Origin: Craterostigma plantagineum
Lineage: Eukaryota; Streptophyta; Magnoliopsida; Lamiales; Linderniaceae
Length of the DNA: 64,000 nucleotides
Reading direction: 5' to 3'
Assembly (NCBI GenBank): GCA_027422505.1
Contig: JAPQWV010000012.1
Location: 21,612,001-21,676,000 of the forward strand
The notes beneath the pieces are model-generated. The model saw only the letters and a program-made list of their open reading frames with translations. It had not been told where the DNA came from and searched no databases. How positions within the stretch are numbered: the stretch's first letter is position 1; each line of letters begins with the position of its first letter. Of the stretch, positions 1-11,700 are shown one piece after another. The translations under genes and the position numbers were made by a program.

Positions 1-1790
1 GTACAGTAGCTGGCTCTGTGAGTGAGATTGTGTGTGTATTATTCTTCGCAGCTGGAATGGATATTTGATTTTTTCTTGTCGTTTCTTTCCTTATTTTCAC
101 TGTCTTCATTAATGACATGTTTTTGTCGCAGATAACTGTAGTTATTTCTGTCTAATGATGACACAAAATCTTGGGGTTTATTCTTACATTAACATAGAAC
201 AGCGTTTTCCTTGACCGACAGCAGAAAACGTGGAAGATGGTCGAAGTGAGCCGTTACTTTGCTGCAATTAGTTATAAATTGGGCTGAGTATTGTAAATAC
301 AGCAGCTTCGATGTCTTTTAACTTAGGGCTAGTTTGATATCCGTGTTTATGGATTACATAGCAGCTTCGATGTCTTTTAACTTAGGGCTAGTTTGTCCGT
401 GTTTATTGATTACATGAGTATAAAGCAACTCCAACGGAGCTGCGAAATCGAAAAAAACACAAAATTTGCTCCAATCGTACTCTAAAATCAAACACAAGAT
501 GCGTTGATTAGCTTCTCTCTCCTCAATATAACCCATATATGCGATTGACTGGAAAGTATGCGTTTCTACTTTTAAATATTATTTATAAGTCCTTTTGTTT
601 GTAATTACATGAAACAGTTACTTGTACATATTCACGCGACACGAGGTTGGAGGATAGAGAAGCTGGTTCTCGGTATTATTGTACACATTCACGCAATACG
701 AGGAGACTCCCATTTGTCTTTACTTAATAATCCACGTGGCACTTGAGCTAGTTAGAACTTGTTAGTATAAAATAGTAATTTAAAACAATATTGGAATCTA
801 CTTTAAAAAATTACAAAATTTATAAAATATGTCGGTAATATTGAAATATATAGAATGAAAGAGAAAATTGCAGAATATTGTTTTGAGTTTGAGAATGAGT
901 TTGTCGGTTGGAGAAAATTACTGCATTTTGTGTTTGAGAATGAGTTTGAGTTTGTGAATGCGTTCATCAGTTGGAGATAGTCTAAGTTATTTTGTGTATG
1001 ACTATATAAGAATTTGTTGATATTGTATTTTAACATGTTTGATATGTGTGTATTAGTTATTTGTGTAATGATTTAAATTGTGTATGATAGATATGTTTGA
1101 GGTGTGTATGATTAGTGATACACACCTCATGACCACCTTAAAGGTGGGTATGTATATACAAGGCTTATAATCAAAATCCTTGTAATAGACATGTACAGTC
1201 GTACAAGGCATGTATGGTTAACAGATAACAAACACGATGTAACTTATTCATACACACCCCATAACTATCTGTACACACGTATCAAACGACCCTTGTAGTC
1301 TAACCCACTTTTTTTAATATCCCCACTATCACCTCTTAATCTATTGTGCGATGACTTAAATTTAGGATTGTGAAGAGAGAGTTCATTGATTTCTATGTTG
1401 AGTCGAAAACGTTAATTATACGATGTGGGACAAAGTAGCATAGGCCACTTACAACACTAAATTCTCGAAACTCGTGGATCTTTCTTCATCCCTTCGAACA
1501 TAAAGATTGCATGTTAAATTTAACATTCTATTAGATTTCACGTCAAGGGATCGGCGCAGCACAACCCCTACCAAGACAAAAAATATACGCATTTCAAATT
1601 AAAACTAGACAAATCAACGTAAGCACCAGACGCGCTGAACATAATAATATAAAAAAATTAAAATATATTAAAACTCCCACAAAATTCAAACAACTCCAAA
1701 ACAACAATTCCAAACCCACAAAATAAATTCCTACAATAACCAAAATAGCAGCCGTGGATCGCACCAACAAATAACAAACAAGACAACATA
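1..1790. other. intergenic, AT-rich, no gene supported
   Basis: I see no convincing coding exon here; the short open frames are low-complexity and lack family matches. The first 80 bases could be the 3' end of a gene lying upstream of the window (an AG acceptor-like site before a short open stretch), but nothing proves it. The stretch 1060-1300 has hairpin-like sequence, including the perfect palindrome CACCTTAAAGGTG at about 1135-1147, and may be remains of a MITE. Confidence 0.4.
301..415. repeat. tandem duplication, about 59 bp x 2
   Basis: Two adjacent copies, 301-359 and 360-415, both begin AGCAGCTTCGATGTCTTTTA and end in GATTACAT. The second lacks three bases (ATA after AGTTTG) and has one or two substitutions, so the duplication is fairly young. 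Confidence 0.85.
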
Positions 1791-1794
1791 AAGT

Positions 1795-1944
1795 GGGCGT
1801 TTGGTATGTGAAAGTCGACGCACAAAAGAAAAGAAAATGTGTAAAGGTACGACGCGCGAAGCGTGATGTACAATGATCTGTTGTGTGCCATTACGTTTCA
1901 TTTCCTTTATTTTCTGCCTTGAATTCCACATACCAAACGCATCC
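1795..1944. mobile_element. small MITE with GCGTTTGGTATGTG inverted ends
   Basis: The left end reads GGGCGTTTGGTATGTG and the right end is CACATACCAAACGCATCC, giving inverted repeats of about 14 bp around a 150-bp element. Ends of this GCGTTTGG type are common in Tourist/Harbinger-like MITEs, but no clear target duplication is visible. It lies just past the stop codon of the CIP1-like gene and is probably in its 3'UTR. Confidence 0.5.
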
Positions 1945-1967
1945 TAACAATCCAAACTGATCGCAGT

Positions 1968-3846
1968 TCAGTTGCCCTTCTTCCTGCGTCCGCCGCCTCT
2001 ATTCTCCAATAGAACCTTCAAATAGCACTCCGACCTACTCCGATGATAGTCTATCCACACGCAGAGCTGCCTAATTGCCTCCCTCTTCTCCTCCTCGAGC
2101 CCGAGAACCGCCTCCTCTCTCTCCTTCGCCTCCCTCTCCATCTCCCTAACCCTCCCCTCGCACCTCCACGCCCTCTCCCTAAACCCTAATATCTCCACCT
2201 CCTTCCGATCGAGCTCCTCCGCGGCTCGCCCCAACTCCTCCCTCGCCCGACCCGCCCACTCGTTCTTCCTCCCGACCCACTCCTTTAAAAACGTCAGTTC
2301 GCAAGAGCACTTCGAAACCCTACTCGAAAAGTTCGAATTCCTCTCCTCGAGCCTCGCGATCGCAGAGTCGAGGGCCCCGAGGGCCGCGTTTGCTGACAGG
2401 GTTAGCCCCTCGACGCCCTTTAGGTTCGCTCTGAGGAGCTCGTTCTCCCTCTCGTGCCTTTCCCTGGTTGATCGGTGCCACTCTTTGTTCTCAATGTGCA
2501 GCTGCTCGGCGACCCTGATTCGCCTGCTCAGCATTCGGTGCTTGTCTTCGAGCTGATTCCTGACCGCCTCAGCGGCCTCCTCGATCTTCTTCTCGACGAT
2601 TTTGAAGTCGGATTGGGAGAGAGAACGCACGAGGTTTGCCTGTTCGTTCTCCTTCTTCAGTTTTTCCATGGCGATGCCTATTTCGATTAGGGTTTTTTGC
2701 TGGTCGGTTGCTTTTTCGGTTAGGTTTGCGTTCCTCTTCTCGAGCTTGGCTTTGTCCTTTTCGACGGATTGGAGGCGTTCTTGAATGGATTCGTGTTCGT
2801 CGCTTATGAGCCCTAACTTTTTCTCGAGTTTTTTCGAGTGTTCGACCTGGGATTCGAGGGTTTTTAATTTTTTTTCGAGGTGGGATGTTTTCTCTCTCAT
2901 CAGCTCCTCTTTGAGGGCAACCTCGGATTGGAGATCGGCGTTTCTTCTGTTCAGAGAAGCAATTTCGGATTCCATGTCACTAACCCTAACCCTAATTTCA
3001 ACGCTCTCTTGGTCTTTCTCCTCCGTCGAATTACTTCGATATCGTTCCAATTCGTTCTTCAAGCATTTGATTTCGTTGTTTTTCTCCTTAACAAATTCTT
3101 CGAGGGTCGAAATTTTCACGAACATCTCAATAGCTTCGTTCTCCATCCTTCGCTTGTCCGAACAAAGCGCTTCACATTCGTTCTTCAAAGCGACGGCTTT
3201 TTCCTCCAACTCCTTAACAATTCGACCCTGCAATAGTTCTTTGTTATCTTCTTCGACGCTAAGTTCGCCTTCGAAAACCCTATTCAGATCCTTCACTTCG
3301 CTCGAAGAAGTAAGCTTATCCTTTAACATCATGTGTTCGAGGTCGAAATCTATTTCATCTCTTCTACCCCATATCGACCCTTCGCTGCTTTTAGTCGACG
3401 AATCATATTCTTCTTGGGGACTGTAATAATCTTCTGATTCATACGAAGAAGATGAAGCTGAAGAACGGCGGCCGTTGTCGAATTTTTTCTTGACCTCATT
3501 TTTCAGATCTTCGTATAGAGAGGTGAGAGATTCGTATTGGTTGCCGAATTCTTGCACGAGCTGAATTAGCTCGGATTTTCTCTTTAGGTTCGCTTCTTTG
3601 TTTCCATGGTTGATCGTCTTCGTTAGCTTCACTATCTTTTTTACTTGATCTTCAACCTCTGCAAAAAAAAAAAATGTAGTACTAGTTTAGTTTCTCTCTC
3701 TCTCTCTCTCTTTTTTTTTTTTTTTTGCGATGAGTGCTTTAGGGTTCGAAACTAAATACCTCTTTACAATGATAATAAATACCTTTTTTCTGCCATTGAA
3801 GGTGTTCTTCTTTCTGAGGATCGACGCGATTCTTAAACGAATTCAT
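1968..3846 (-). CDS. CIP1-like coiled-coil protein (COP1-interactive protein 1 family)
   Basis: Two coding exons on the minus strand: 3846-3783 (64 nt, donor AAAAAAG|GTATTT) and 3658-1968 (acceptor TTTTGCAG|AG), giving 585 codons and a 584-aa protein. The phase-1 junction joins exactly into the long frame. Residues about 1-75 resemble the N-terminal NAB-like, actin-binding-type region of CIP1; LVQEFGNQYESLTSLYEDL matches its end. A Ser/Glu/Tyr-rich linker follows at about 84-116, then nearly continuous coiled coil. The C-terminal block EEKREAIRQLCVWIDYHRSR (about 544-563) is the family's signature. CIP1 itself is far longer; 584 aa fits the short 'myosin heavy chain-related' paralogues. CIP1 is known as a cytoskeleton-associated protein that binds COP1; here that role is inference. 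The start was chosen because the long frame has no ATG near its 5' end and splicing supplies one. Intron 1 holds a CT/T microsatellite. Confidence 0.87.
3694..3726. repeat. CT/T microsatellite in intron 1
   Basis: A (TC)n tract runs directly into a long T run on the plus strand (A run on the gene strand), inside the single coding-region intron of the CIP1-like gene. Confidence 0.9.
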
Positions 3847-4244
3847 CGATTTATATTCACTGAGATCCAAAAAAAAAGACATAAAATAGAATACTGTGTG
3901 ATAACGTAGATCAATAAATAGTGTGTGTAAATATAATATCTGATCCTTGTTGAAGCAAACAGTTTGATATGAAGACAAAAAACCCTAATTCAAGAAAAGA
4001 AGAAAGTCAATCGTTTCTCATATTTGATATATTCATCGTGTAAATGCATGAAACTACGTACGAATCAAATGAAATGATGCATCGCCATTAATGAATTCTC
4101 AGTTTATTGTTTGAATCAATCTGCGATTGTGATGATGAATAATACTGATGGTGAAAAAAAAAACTGATTACCTGAAATTATGGTGAGAATGATGATGAGA
4201 AAGGAGAAGAGCGATAGATAGTGAGAATGTAGAGGCAGATCCAT
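3843..4244 (-). promoter_or_regulatory. predicted spliced uORF in 5'UTR of the CIP1-like gene
   Basis: An upstream ATG at 4244 opens a 24-codon hydrophobic frame to a donor (TTTCAG|GTAATCAG, exon end 4172). If spliced to the acceptor GGATCTCAG|TGAATAT (exon start 3859), the frame runs 29 codons and stops with a TGA (3845-3843) that overlaps the main ATG (3846-3844) as ATGA. This arrangement could allow reinitiation or damp translation. The splice sites look good, but the transcript itself is not proven. Confidence 0.5.
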
Positions 4245-5099
4245 TTTGAGAGGAAACTAAATGAAGGGAATTATATTTATTTTTTCTGTAAAGATATTGT
4301 TCCAACTTCCAAAATTGTAACTACATAAGCTATTAGTTTCTTTTTTATTCTCTTTTTTGTTCAAAAATCAAATATTATTTTTTCTTTTTACGTCTTGTTT
4401 TTATAATATTTTCTTTGCCGCTGTGTTAGTTTCTCTCTTAATCAGATATTTCTCCGTTTACTAGTTGATGTTACTAGAGAATGAGCCCTTATTTAACACA
4501 TTGTATATATTTTTGTTATTTATGAACCTTTCCTTTAAAACAAAATATCACAAAACGAATTATGATAGATTATACAGGTGACCAAACGACACAAGTAAAA
4601 AAATTTAATGAATAAAACAGCACATAATTAAACTTTAAACAATAATTTTGCTTTATTAAATATTCTAAACTACGAACAACTAATATAGTATTATTATACA
4701 TTTAATATATTAGATTGCGCATAATCCAGTGGAAGGCATCTATACTCTTTAGTAAGGGTCAAAAACCGTAAGTTTGATCGGTCAATTAAAATACATTAAA
4801 AATATTAATATTAGTTAAAAGGAAACTGCCCACACCAAATTGCATTTTTATATTGACGTATTTACCCATCTATTTATAATTATTATTATTCAACGAATGA
4901 TAAATACACTTATAAATTATACAGCTACACATACCAGTGTGCAATAGACTAGTAATATTTACTAAATCTATACTTATTATATAATTAGTGAGGGGTGGAT
5001 AAAACTGTCCATTTGATCTGTAAATTATTAGCAATTTAGTCCCTAATTTAATTAATTAAGTAATTTTCATATCAATCCTATTTTTTTTTCTTACTTATG
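4245..5099. other. AT-rich intergenic spacer
   Basis: Promoter-side flank of the CIP1-like gene. It is very AT-rich, and I see no coding exon or bounded transposable element. Confidence 0.6.
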
Positions 5100-5104
5100 C
5101 CTCT

Positions 5105-6714
5105 TGAAGATATAAATGTGCCTAAGAGGGGGGGGTGAGGGTGAATTAGGCTTATAAGAATTTTGTGCTTCTTCTGACAAATGCTAAGTGTGGTGACTTA
5201 GATATGCCTACTTATGTTTGTGACGAGTATGCCTAATATATCCTAGTAACGTCGGATGTGCGTCGGGTCTGTCTCACAGCGATAAAGAAATAACTGAAAA
5301 GTAAATGCGAGACAGGATTTTTATAGAGGTTATATCCCCAACTGGGGTTTACTCCTCTCCTTGGGATTTGCTTCCCAAGAGTTTAACCAATCACTATAAT
5401 GCACCGTATCTGGATACAAAACTGATTGGTTAGCCCAATACACAACCGAAACAAGTCGAACACTAGCCACTACTAGGTTACCACACGCCGAGTTTCGTTC
5501 CTCGGAATCTCCTTGATCCCGACAGACACAGCTCGCTACCGAAGGGCCCCCGGACTTGTCCTTCCCTTCACGTGTGCGTAAACGTCGACCTTGCCTCATT
5601 GGTATCGCTCACGTCCGAAGACAACACGTCCAAAGACAGAATGTATGGCAGGGATGATGGAATATCGAATAAATCACTCGCTCAGTGATGGATACGCAGG
5701 TTAACGCTCAGTAAGGCAGAAAGCTATCACAAGTGGAGGCTCAGGAATCTCTCAGTAACTGTTTCTGCTCAAGACGCTTATATTCGTAGGTTCGCAAATT
5801 CTTAGTTAGCTTCGAAAATCTGAAGTGTGGCTCATATATAACCCTCTTCAATCAACACTTCACATGGAAAATCATATCATACAATAATCACCAAATCAAG
5901 CATAGTCTCCATGCAATTTTCGAGTCAATCATACCATATAAATCATGCTTTTTAACAAATCATCACAACGGTCATATAGCACATTAAAGCATGATTATTT
6001 TCCATATAAGAGCTTATTTAAGCATGAATATATTCCACATAAAGACTCAATTTCGTTCTCATGCATATTTAATCACTTCGCATATATTTACCATATCAGA
6101 ACTTTCCATAAGTGATTCCCTGCTATCTGTTTCTGGTATAAATCAATCAAGACTAACTTTCCAAACATAGCACATGAGATAGCATCACATAAGTATGTTT
6201 TCCATATACAGCTCATAGTATTAGATCAATATATTTACCATGTTTAGCACGTAAATCAGATCAGAGCATATTTAATTCGATTTATCATATCATGGCAGAA
6301 CTTTCCTTATTTCAGAGATCACACCCGTTATAGTACATACCATATAAGAGCACCTTATCCATAAGGTTAATCAAATCGAATCTTTCCTTATATAAACAGC
6401 ACATTTTCCATATATAGCTCAGTAGGATATCTCATGCATTATTTCCATATATAGCACAGAACGATATATCCTATCTCATGGAATGTCTATAACATGCGAT
6501 CACCTAGTTCCATCAAATCATCACATCACACGCAATTCAAATATTCAACACTTAATCGATTTATAGCTCATAAACAATGCATGATTGAATATTATCATGA
6601 ACTTAGACATTTTATTTGTCCCAAATCGAATTGCTTATTTTATAGACCTAATGTCATTACAATTACATCGTTCATCAAAACTCTCTAACATATACGGACC
6701 AAAAAAGGTCAACA
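5105..6714. mobile_element. solo LTR of a Ty1-copia element (copy A)
   Basis: Starts TGAAGATATAAATG and ends AAAAAGGTCAACA, flanked by the perfect 5-bp duplication CCTCT (5100-5104 and 6715-6719). The same sequence is the LTR next to a copia primer-binding site at 43894-45289, and a truncated copy lies at 56432-57620. About 1.6 kb. No internal region remains, so it arose by LTR-LTR recombination. Orientation is as in the minus-strand element at 43.9 kb. Confidence 0.92.
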
Positions 6715-6719
6715 CCTCT

Positions 6720-6966
6720 AAAACTAAGTTTCTTTTTATATATTTAAAATTATATTTCATCTTAAATAGTAGAAATTATGATTTTAAAATTTAAAATATT
6801 TCAATATAAGTATATTTTAAGCACACGCATCGGGTGGGTCTTTTTAAAAAATAGCATTTGACTTGGTCATCTTTAAAAAAATGGTCTCGTCGATTCTACC
6901 TTTTAAGAAATAGCCTTCAATTTAAGGGTTATTTCGTCTTTTTATAAGATTATATATATATATATA
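6720..6966. other. AT-rich spacer, possible transposon remnant
   Basis: Contains runs such as TTTTTAAAAAATAGC and TTTAAAAAAATGGTC, which resemble ends of plant MULE/MITE families. No matching opposite end was found. Confidence 0.3.
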
Positions 6967-7254
6967 TAGCACGGATAGCAGGGGTCGCGTGCTCATAAGA
7001 CCCCTGCTATAAAGCATGAGACCCATGCTTTATATCACAGGTCCCTTGCTTCATGGGACCTGTGCTATATATCAAGGGACCTATGCTATATAGCACAAGT
7101 CCCATGCTTTATAGCACAGGTCCCGTGCTTCATGGGACCTGTGCTTCTCATGCTTTATAGCACAGGTCCCGTGCTTCATGGGACAGGACCTGTGCTATAT
7201 AGCAAGGGACCTGTGCTAGCACGGGACCTGTACTGCAGCACAGGTCTCTTGCTA
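6967..7254. repeat. palindromic repeat cluster, GCACAGGTCCC / GGGACCTGTGC
   Basis: About ten copies of the 11-mer GCACAGGTCCC and its complement alternate over 290 bp, interleaved with ATGCTTTATAGC and TATATAGC, and framed by (TA)n tracts. Adjacent copies form short perfect hairpins such as AGCACAGGTCCCGTGCT. No protein is encoded. Confidence 0.85.
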
Positions 7255-7720
7255 TATATATATAAAAAAAAATTATTGGGGATTGAACCCACGACCTATT
7301 ACTTGAACGTCCGACTACACAACCACTGGACTACAACCAGCCCGCCCACCCAAAAGCGATTCTCATTTAACATATTGGTTTTTAATGTGAGCTCGATTAG
7401 TAAGGGCAGTACAGTACTCATTACTCTTTTTTTATTTTGGCTTTCATTCTAGTTTGAGATGCAGAACACTCATTACTCTTTTTTTATTTATATTTTGTAC
7501 CAAACCGACGTAATAAAATTATAGTAAAAAGAAGATGGCTCTTAGAAAGGCATAAGTGGGAAAAAGATTTGATTAAATATATTCTAACTTTTCCACACAT
7601 CATTCATCAACTTGTGGCTGTAATTTGACCAAACATCTGATTTGCGTAATCTTAAGGTTAATTGTTTTTAATTAAGAGATTAAAACACCAATCAGTGCGT
7701 GTATCTATGTGTGTGTGTGT
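7255..7720. repeat. repeat-derived spacer with tRNA-box-like motif and direct repeat
   Basis: GGGATTGAACCCACGACC at about 7279 resembles an antisense tRNA B box. A similar stretch (GGGTTTGACCCACGACC) lies inside the hAT MITE at about 46410, so this is probably transposon-derived. ACTCATTACTCTTTTTTTAT occurs twice, at about 7417 and 7470. Confidence 0.45.
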
Positions 7721-7763
7721 GGCACTGTGTGTTTCTGTGGGGAAAGATTGATTACCATTTCAG

Positions 7764-8684
7764 GTAAGTCGCATATTCTAAGTTCTTCCCTTTTTCTATT
7801 TGATAACTGTTAGGGCTTTTAATTCCACGACTCGCATTGATTCCACGCTTCCTCAAAGCTATCGTTGCTATTTTTTCTACAGAATTCGCTTTGCTTTTTA
7901 TCACAGCTCGCTCTAGTTAGCTGTCGTGATCGTGTCTTGTGTTTCCTTAGTTATGCATCGGAGCAGATTCTGTTTTCAAGTTAGAATTTTCAGCTGTTAA
8001 TCGGAGGTATGGATTTAGAGATGGTTCTGCGTTCAAAGGGAATGTTGGGATTGTTTAAGTCTGATTCGTAATCGTGTGATTTTACTTAGGAATTCGGATT
8101 ATTGTACCTTTGGTTCTGCTTCAGGCGATCTTTCTGGGAATTTGGGTATTTCTGTTGTTCTGAGCTACAATTTTCTATGTCTTGACTCCTAAAGCGGTAG
8201 GTATGATGAAGCATACTGTTCGTTTGTTAGTATGGAGTAAATGTATGATATACTCAGACTCGTAGTACTCTGTTAACTCGGTCTTGATGAAGAAACGAAG
8301 TGGATCATAATTGTTATAACCTCATCTCACTCCATACGCACTTAGTTATTATGGTACGTGAGATTTCGATCTGTGACATAGTTCGGCATGGTTCTCTTGA
8401 TATGTAGGTGTTAATTGTGATAGGCGCATTTCTGTGTTATTTCTTCAGTATTCCAGAATGATACTTTGTGATGTCACAGTTTTTCGTCCATTATGTTGCT
8501 AGCTCAGTTTGTTCATTGTTATTTGCCATTATCCTTAATTTTAACTGCACAATTCTGCATTTGATAGTATAGCATGCAACTTTAGCAGCTCATGGAGACT
8601 GCTCTCTTTCCTTTATTTCGCTAATGTGATCATTGCTATGAAGTATAGTAATTGACCCTCTTATGGAATGATCTCTCTCAACAG
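7764..8684 (+). promoter_or_regulatory. predicted 5'UTR intron of SPA2
   Basis: A strong donor CATTTCAG|GTAAGTCG at 7764 and acceptor CTCTCAACAG|GG ending at 8684 bound a T-rich 0.92-kb interval with no coding potential, directly before the SPA2 start codon. Leader introns are common in plant regulatory genes. A (TG)n tract lies just upstream, at about 7700-7740. Confidence 0.6.
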
Positions 8685-8705
8685 GGAAAATCTAGCTATA
8701 GTTCA

Positions 8706-8720
8706 ATGAGGCTAACATAA
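8706..8720 (+). promoter_or_regulatory. four-codon uORF before SPA2
   Basis: ATG AGG CTA ACA TAA ends six bases before the SPA2 ATG at 8727, within the same leader exon. Such a tiny uORF may tune initiation at the main start by leaky scanning. The effect is inferred. Confidence 0.6.
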
Positions 8721-8726
8721 GCAAAA

Positions 8727-11700
8727 ATGGATGAGGGAATAGGCGATCAAGTGGCTGAACATGTGGATGACTCAAATGTACACAGTCATGAAGTTGAAGA
8801 CACATTCACCTTGAAACCTGGGAGTTCAAACATTCTTCAATCATGTGATGTGGTTGCACCTGGTTCGGATGATTATCCCGATAATTCAAGAATTCATCTT
8901 GATGCGAAGGACTTGGACAGAATTGGTTCTTCTGAACATGCCAGTGCTAGTCCTCGATGCATGGACGATGCTGGGGTCATGGTCGAAGAGTTGGCTCTTA
9001 GGACTTATGACGGCGAAAAGGGCGCTGTAGTGGATACTTCAAACAACAGAGAGAAACTAATGAAGCAGAGTAGACGAAACCAGTGGCATAATTTGTATCA
9101 TATAGCTGGTGGATCGGGAACTAGCAATCTTCATGGACAAACTGGGTTCAAAGGAAAAGCCAGTGTGAACTCGAGCGATGTCGATGATGGAGTTGACAAC
9201 TTATTCACCGCGTTGCAAGATCAAAACAAGCCACTTACAATTCACAATCACCACCAAACAGAGGGCAATTTGATGAGTGGTGATGATAGAGGCACTCCTA
9301 GTGATGCATTGCATTCTTCGGGAGGAGTCCGAACTAAGATTCTATCTAAATCTGGGTTCTCGGAGTTCTTCATTAAAAATGCACTGAGTGGCAAAGGTGT
9401 AATACATAGACATCAACCTTCAGTACAACACAAAGCCGTGCCTGGTGATCAGAACGATTGCAGCTCTAGACCTGCTTTTCTGACCAATCCAGTTGCTCAT
9501 ATTGCTCAGCCTTTGTTGCCTAAGTTCCGTCGTGTGTCTGATCAATTGGACTGTCAATATCGTGGCAGTGTTTCCGGGGGTGGGATTTGTCTAAGAGAAT
9601 GGCTAGAAGCAGGGAAAAATAAGGGTAATAAAGATCAGAGTTTGCGTATATTTAGACAGGTCCTAGATATGGTGGATTATTCTCATTCTCAAGGTGTTCC
9701 ACTTCATGCACTTACGCCTTCTTGCCTCAAGCTAACGGGAGATTGCCAAGTTATGCATATGGGATCTTCTCTTTTTCAAGAGGTCATAGAAACAGATATT
9801 CACCGATCAGTTTACCATAATCGTGGGAAGAAGCCAATGCACCAAAGCAACGCCCGCTTGGACAATAACCCTGCAAAGAAGCGGAAGTTAAGTGATGGCA
9901 CCAACGTCGTGCAACGGTGGCCTCAGTTTCCATCAAGATTTGGTAGTATATCTGAGTCGCAAAATGTTGCAATGTCAGGTAGTGTTGAACCTGAGAATCA
10001 TGGAAATGCTGTGGGTGAGGAGCACAATGCAGAAACAGAACCTCAGAGCAGCTTCAGTAATTTTGGTCGTCACGTGCCTATATCACAGGCCTTTCAAGGG
10101 TCTGCGAACTCTTCATTGGAGAAGAAATGGTATACCAGTCCAGAGCTCTTTGATGAAAAAGGCTGCACATTTGCGTCAAATATCTACTCCTTGGGGATCC
10201 TTTTATTTGAGGTTTGTTACTAAATTCCTTATCATCGTGGATCACAGGGTTTTGCTGGAATCGATGGACTAATTATGTCCAAGAGTGATTTCGACTGACA
10301 CGAAGTTGTAATATTTGAAATCCTGTTTGACAGAGGCCTCAATGATTAGTCAACATAACGGTGGCAGGTTTGAAATATTATGTATAATCGATAAACAGAC
10401 ATAATTTGTAGTCTATGATACAAATGTGTCGATCACAATTATTCATGATCAAATGCTGAACAAAAATGCAAATGCAGATGTGCGTCAAAATCTGTTTATT
10501 CCCTGTCATGATTTGATGAAAAATATGATTAAAACTTGTTTTGTTGGTGGATTATATGAAATCAGGTGGCTTTATTTACGGTGTGATTAACATCTATATT
10601 TATTTATATCTTTGCTGCATCAGAGATCCTGTGGATTTACAGACTTTGTTAGCTAGTGATCTTTATTTACAGACGAGTAGTTCAGTTCTAAAATCACCCA
10701 CTAAAGTACTTTTGCCACTTGGAGAATTTTCGCTTTGTTTCATATATGCTTGATGGGTTTTTATAACTTCCTCTAGTTATTTTGCTATCTCATATGCTAC
10801 TGATAATATATGTTCTATTTACTGTCAGTTACTTGGTTCATTTGAATCTGGGAGAGCTCATGCGGCTGCAATGCTTGATCTACAACAGAGGATTCTTCCT
10901 CCTAGTTTTCTTTCAGAAAATCCTCGAGAAGCTGGGTTTTGCCTTTGGTTATTACATCCTGAACCTTTATTACGACCAACAGCGAGGTACTTTAGACAAA
11001 GATGACAATGCCATAACTAGAAGTTCCCGTTGACTGTTAAAAGCTGAATCACATTTGCTCCTTAGTATAGAAACATGTAGAATTGCATATTAAGCAATCA
11101 AATCGATGCTTATTAACTAGGATATATGGAACTACCAATATCACATGCTTGAATGTCCTAATGAGAAACATGATTGAAATGCCTGTTCTGTTTCCACGTT
11201 TCCGCGTTGCAGCAAAAAAATGCATACTTCCTTTTCAACTTCTTTTATATAATTTAACAGTTCTGCTTGTGTCGAGAAGATGGAACAGTTAATTTTAAGG
11301 TAGCATGGAATGTACATGATGCAAAACTATTAATTTATGTTGATGAGGTTGTCTCGTTTGAATTTCATTTTGTATACCTTTTCACATGGCAGGGAAATTC
11401 TGCAATCTGAATTCGTGAGTGGAATTAAAGCATCATCTAGCGATGAGTTATTATCTTCAATTGATGAAGAAGATGCGGACTCTGATCTGTTATCATATTT
11501 TCTTTTGATACTTGATGAGCAAAAACAAAAGGACACATCCAAACTCGTCGGGCAACTCCAGCTAATAGAAGCTGATCTTCTAGAAATTGAGAAAAGACGA
11601 TCTGAAAGCTCACTTGTTATATCAAAATCAGTTAGCACGAGCTCTCCTAGTGGAACTCATAATTCAGTTATGGCACCAACGATATCCCCTGTCAGAGATA

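Noticed and set aside
2475..3426. Plus-strand open frames of up to 213 codons opposite the CIP1-like gene
   Set aside because: They are antisense shadows of a long coiled-coil exon; the minus strand carries the family signature and splice sites.
6967..7254. CRISPR-like regular repeats
   Set aside because: The copies alternate in orientation without uniform spacers, and the DNA is plant nuclear with introns and retrotransposons.
7279..7345. Possible tRNA gene from the GGGATTGAACCCACGACC motif
   Set aside because: Only a B-box-like part is present; no A box, cloverleaf or acceptor stem could be drawn, and a similar stretch occurs inside a MITE.
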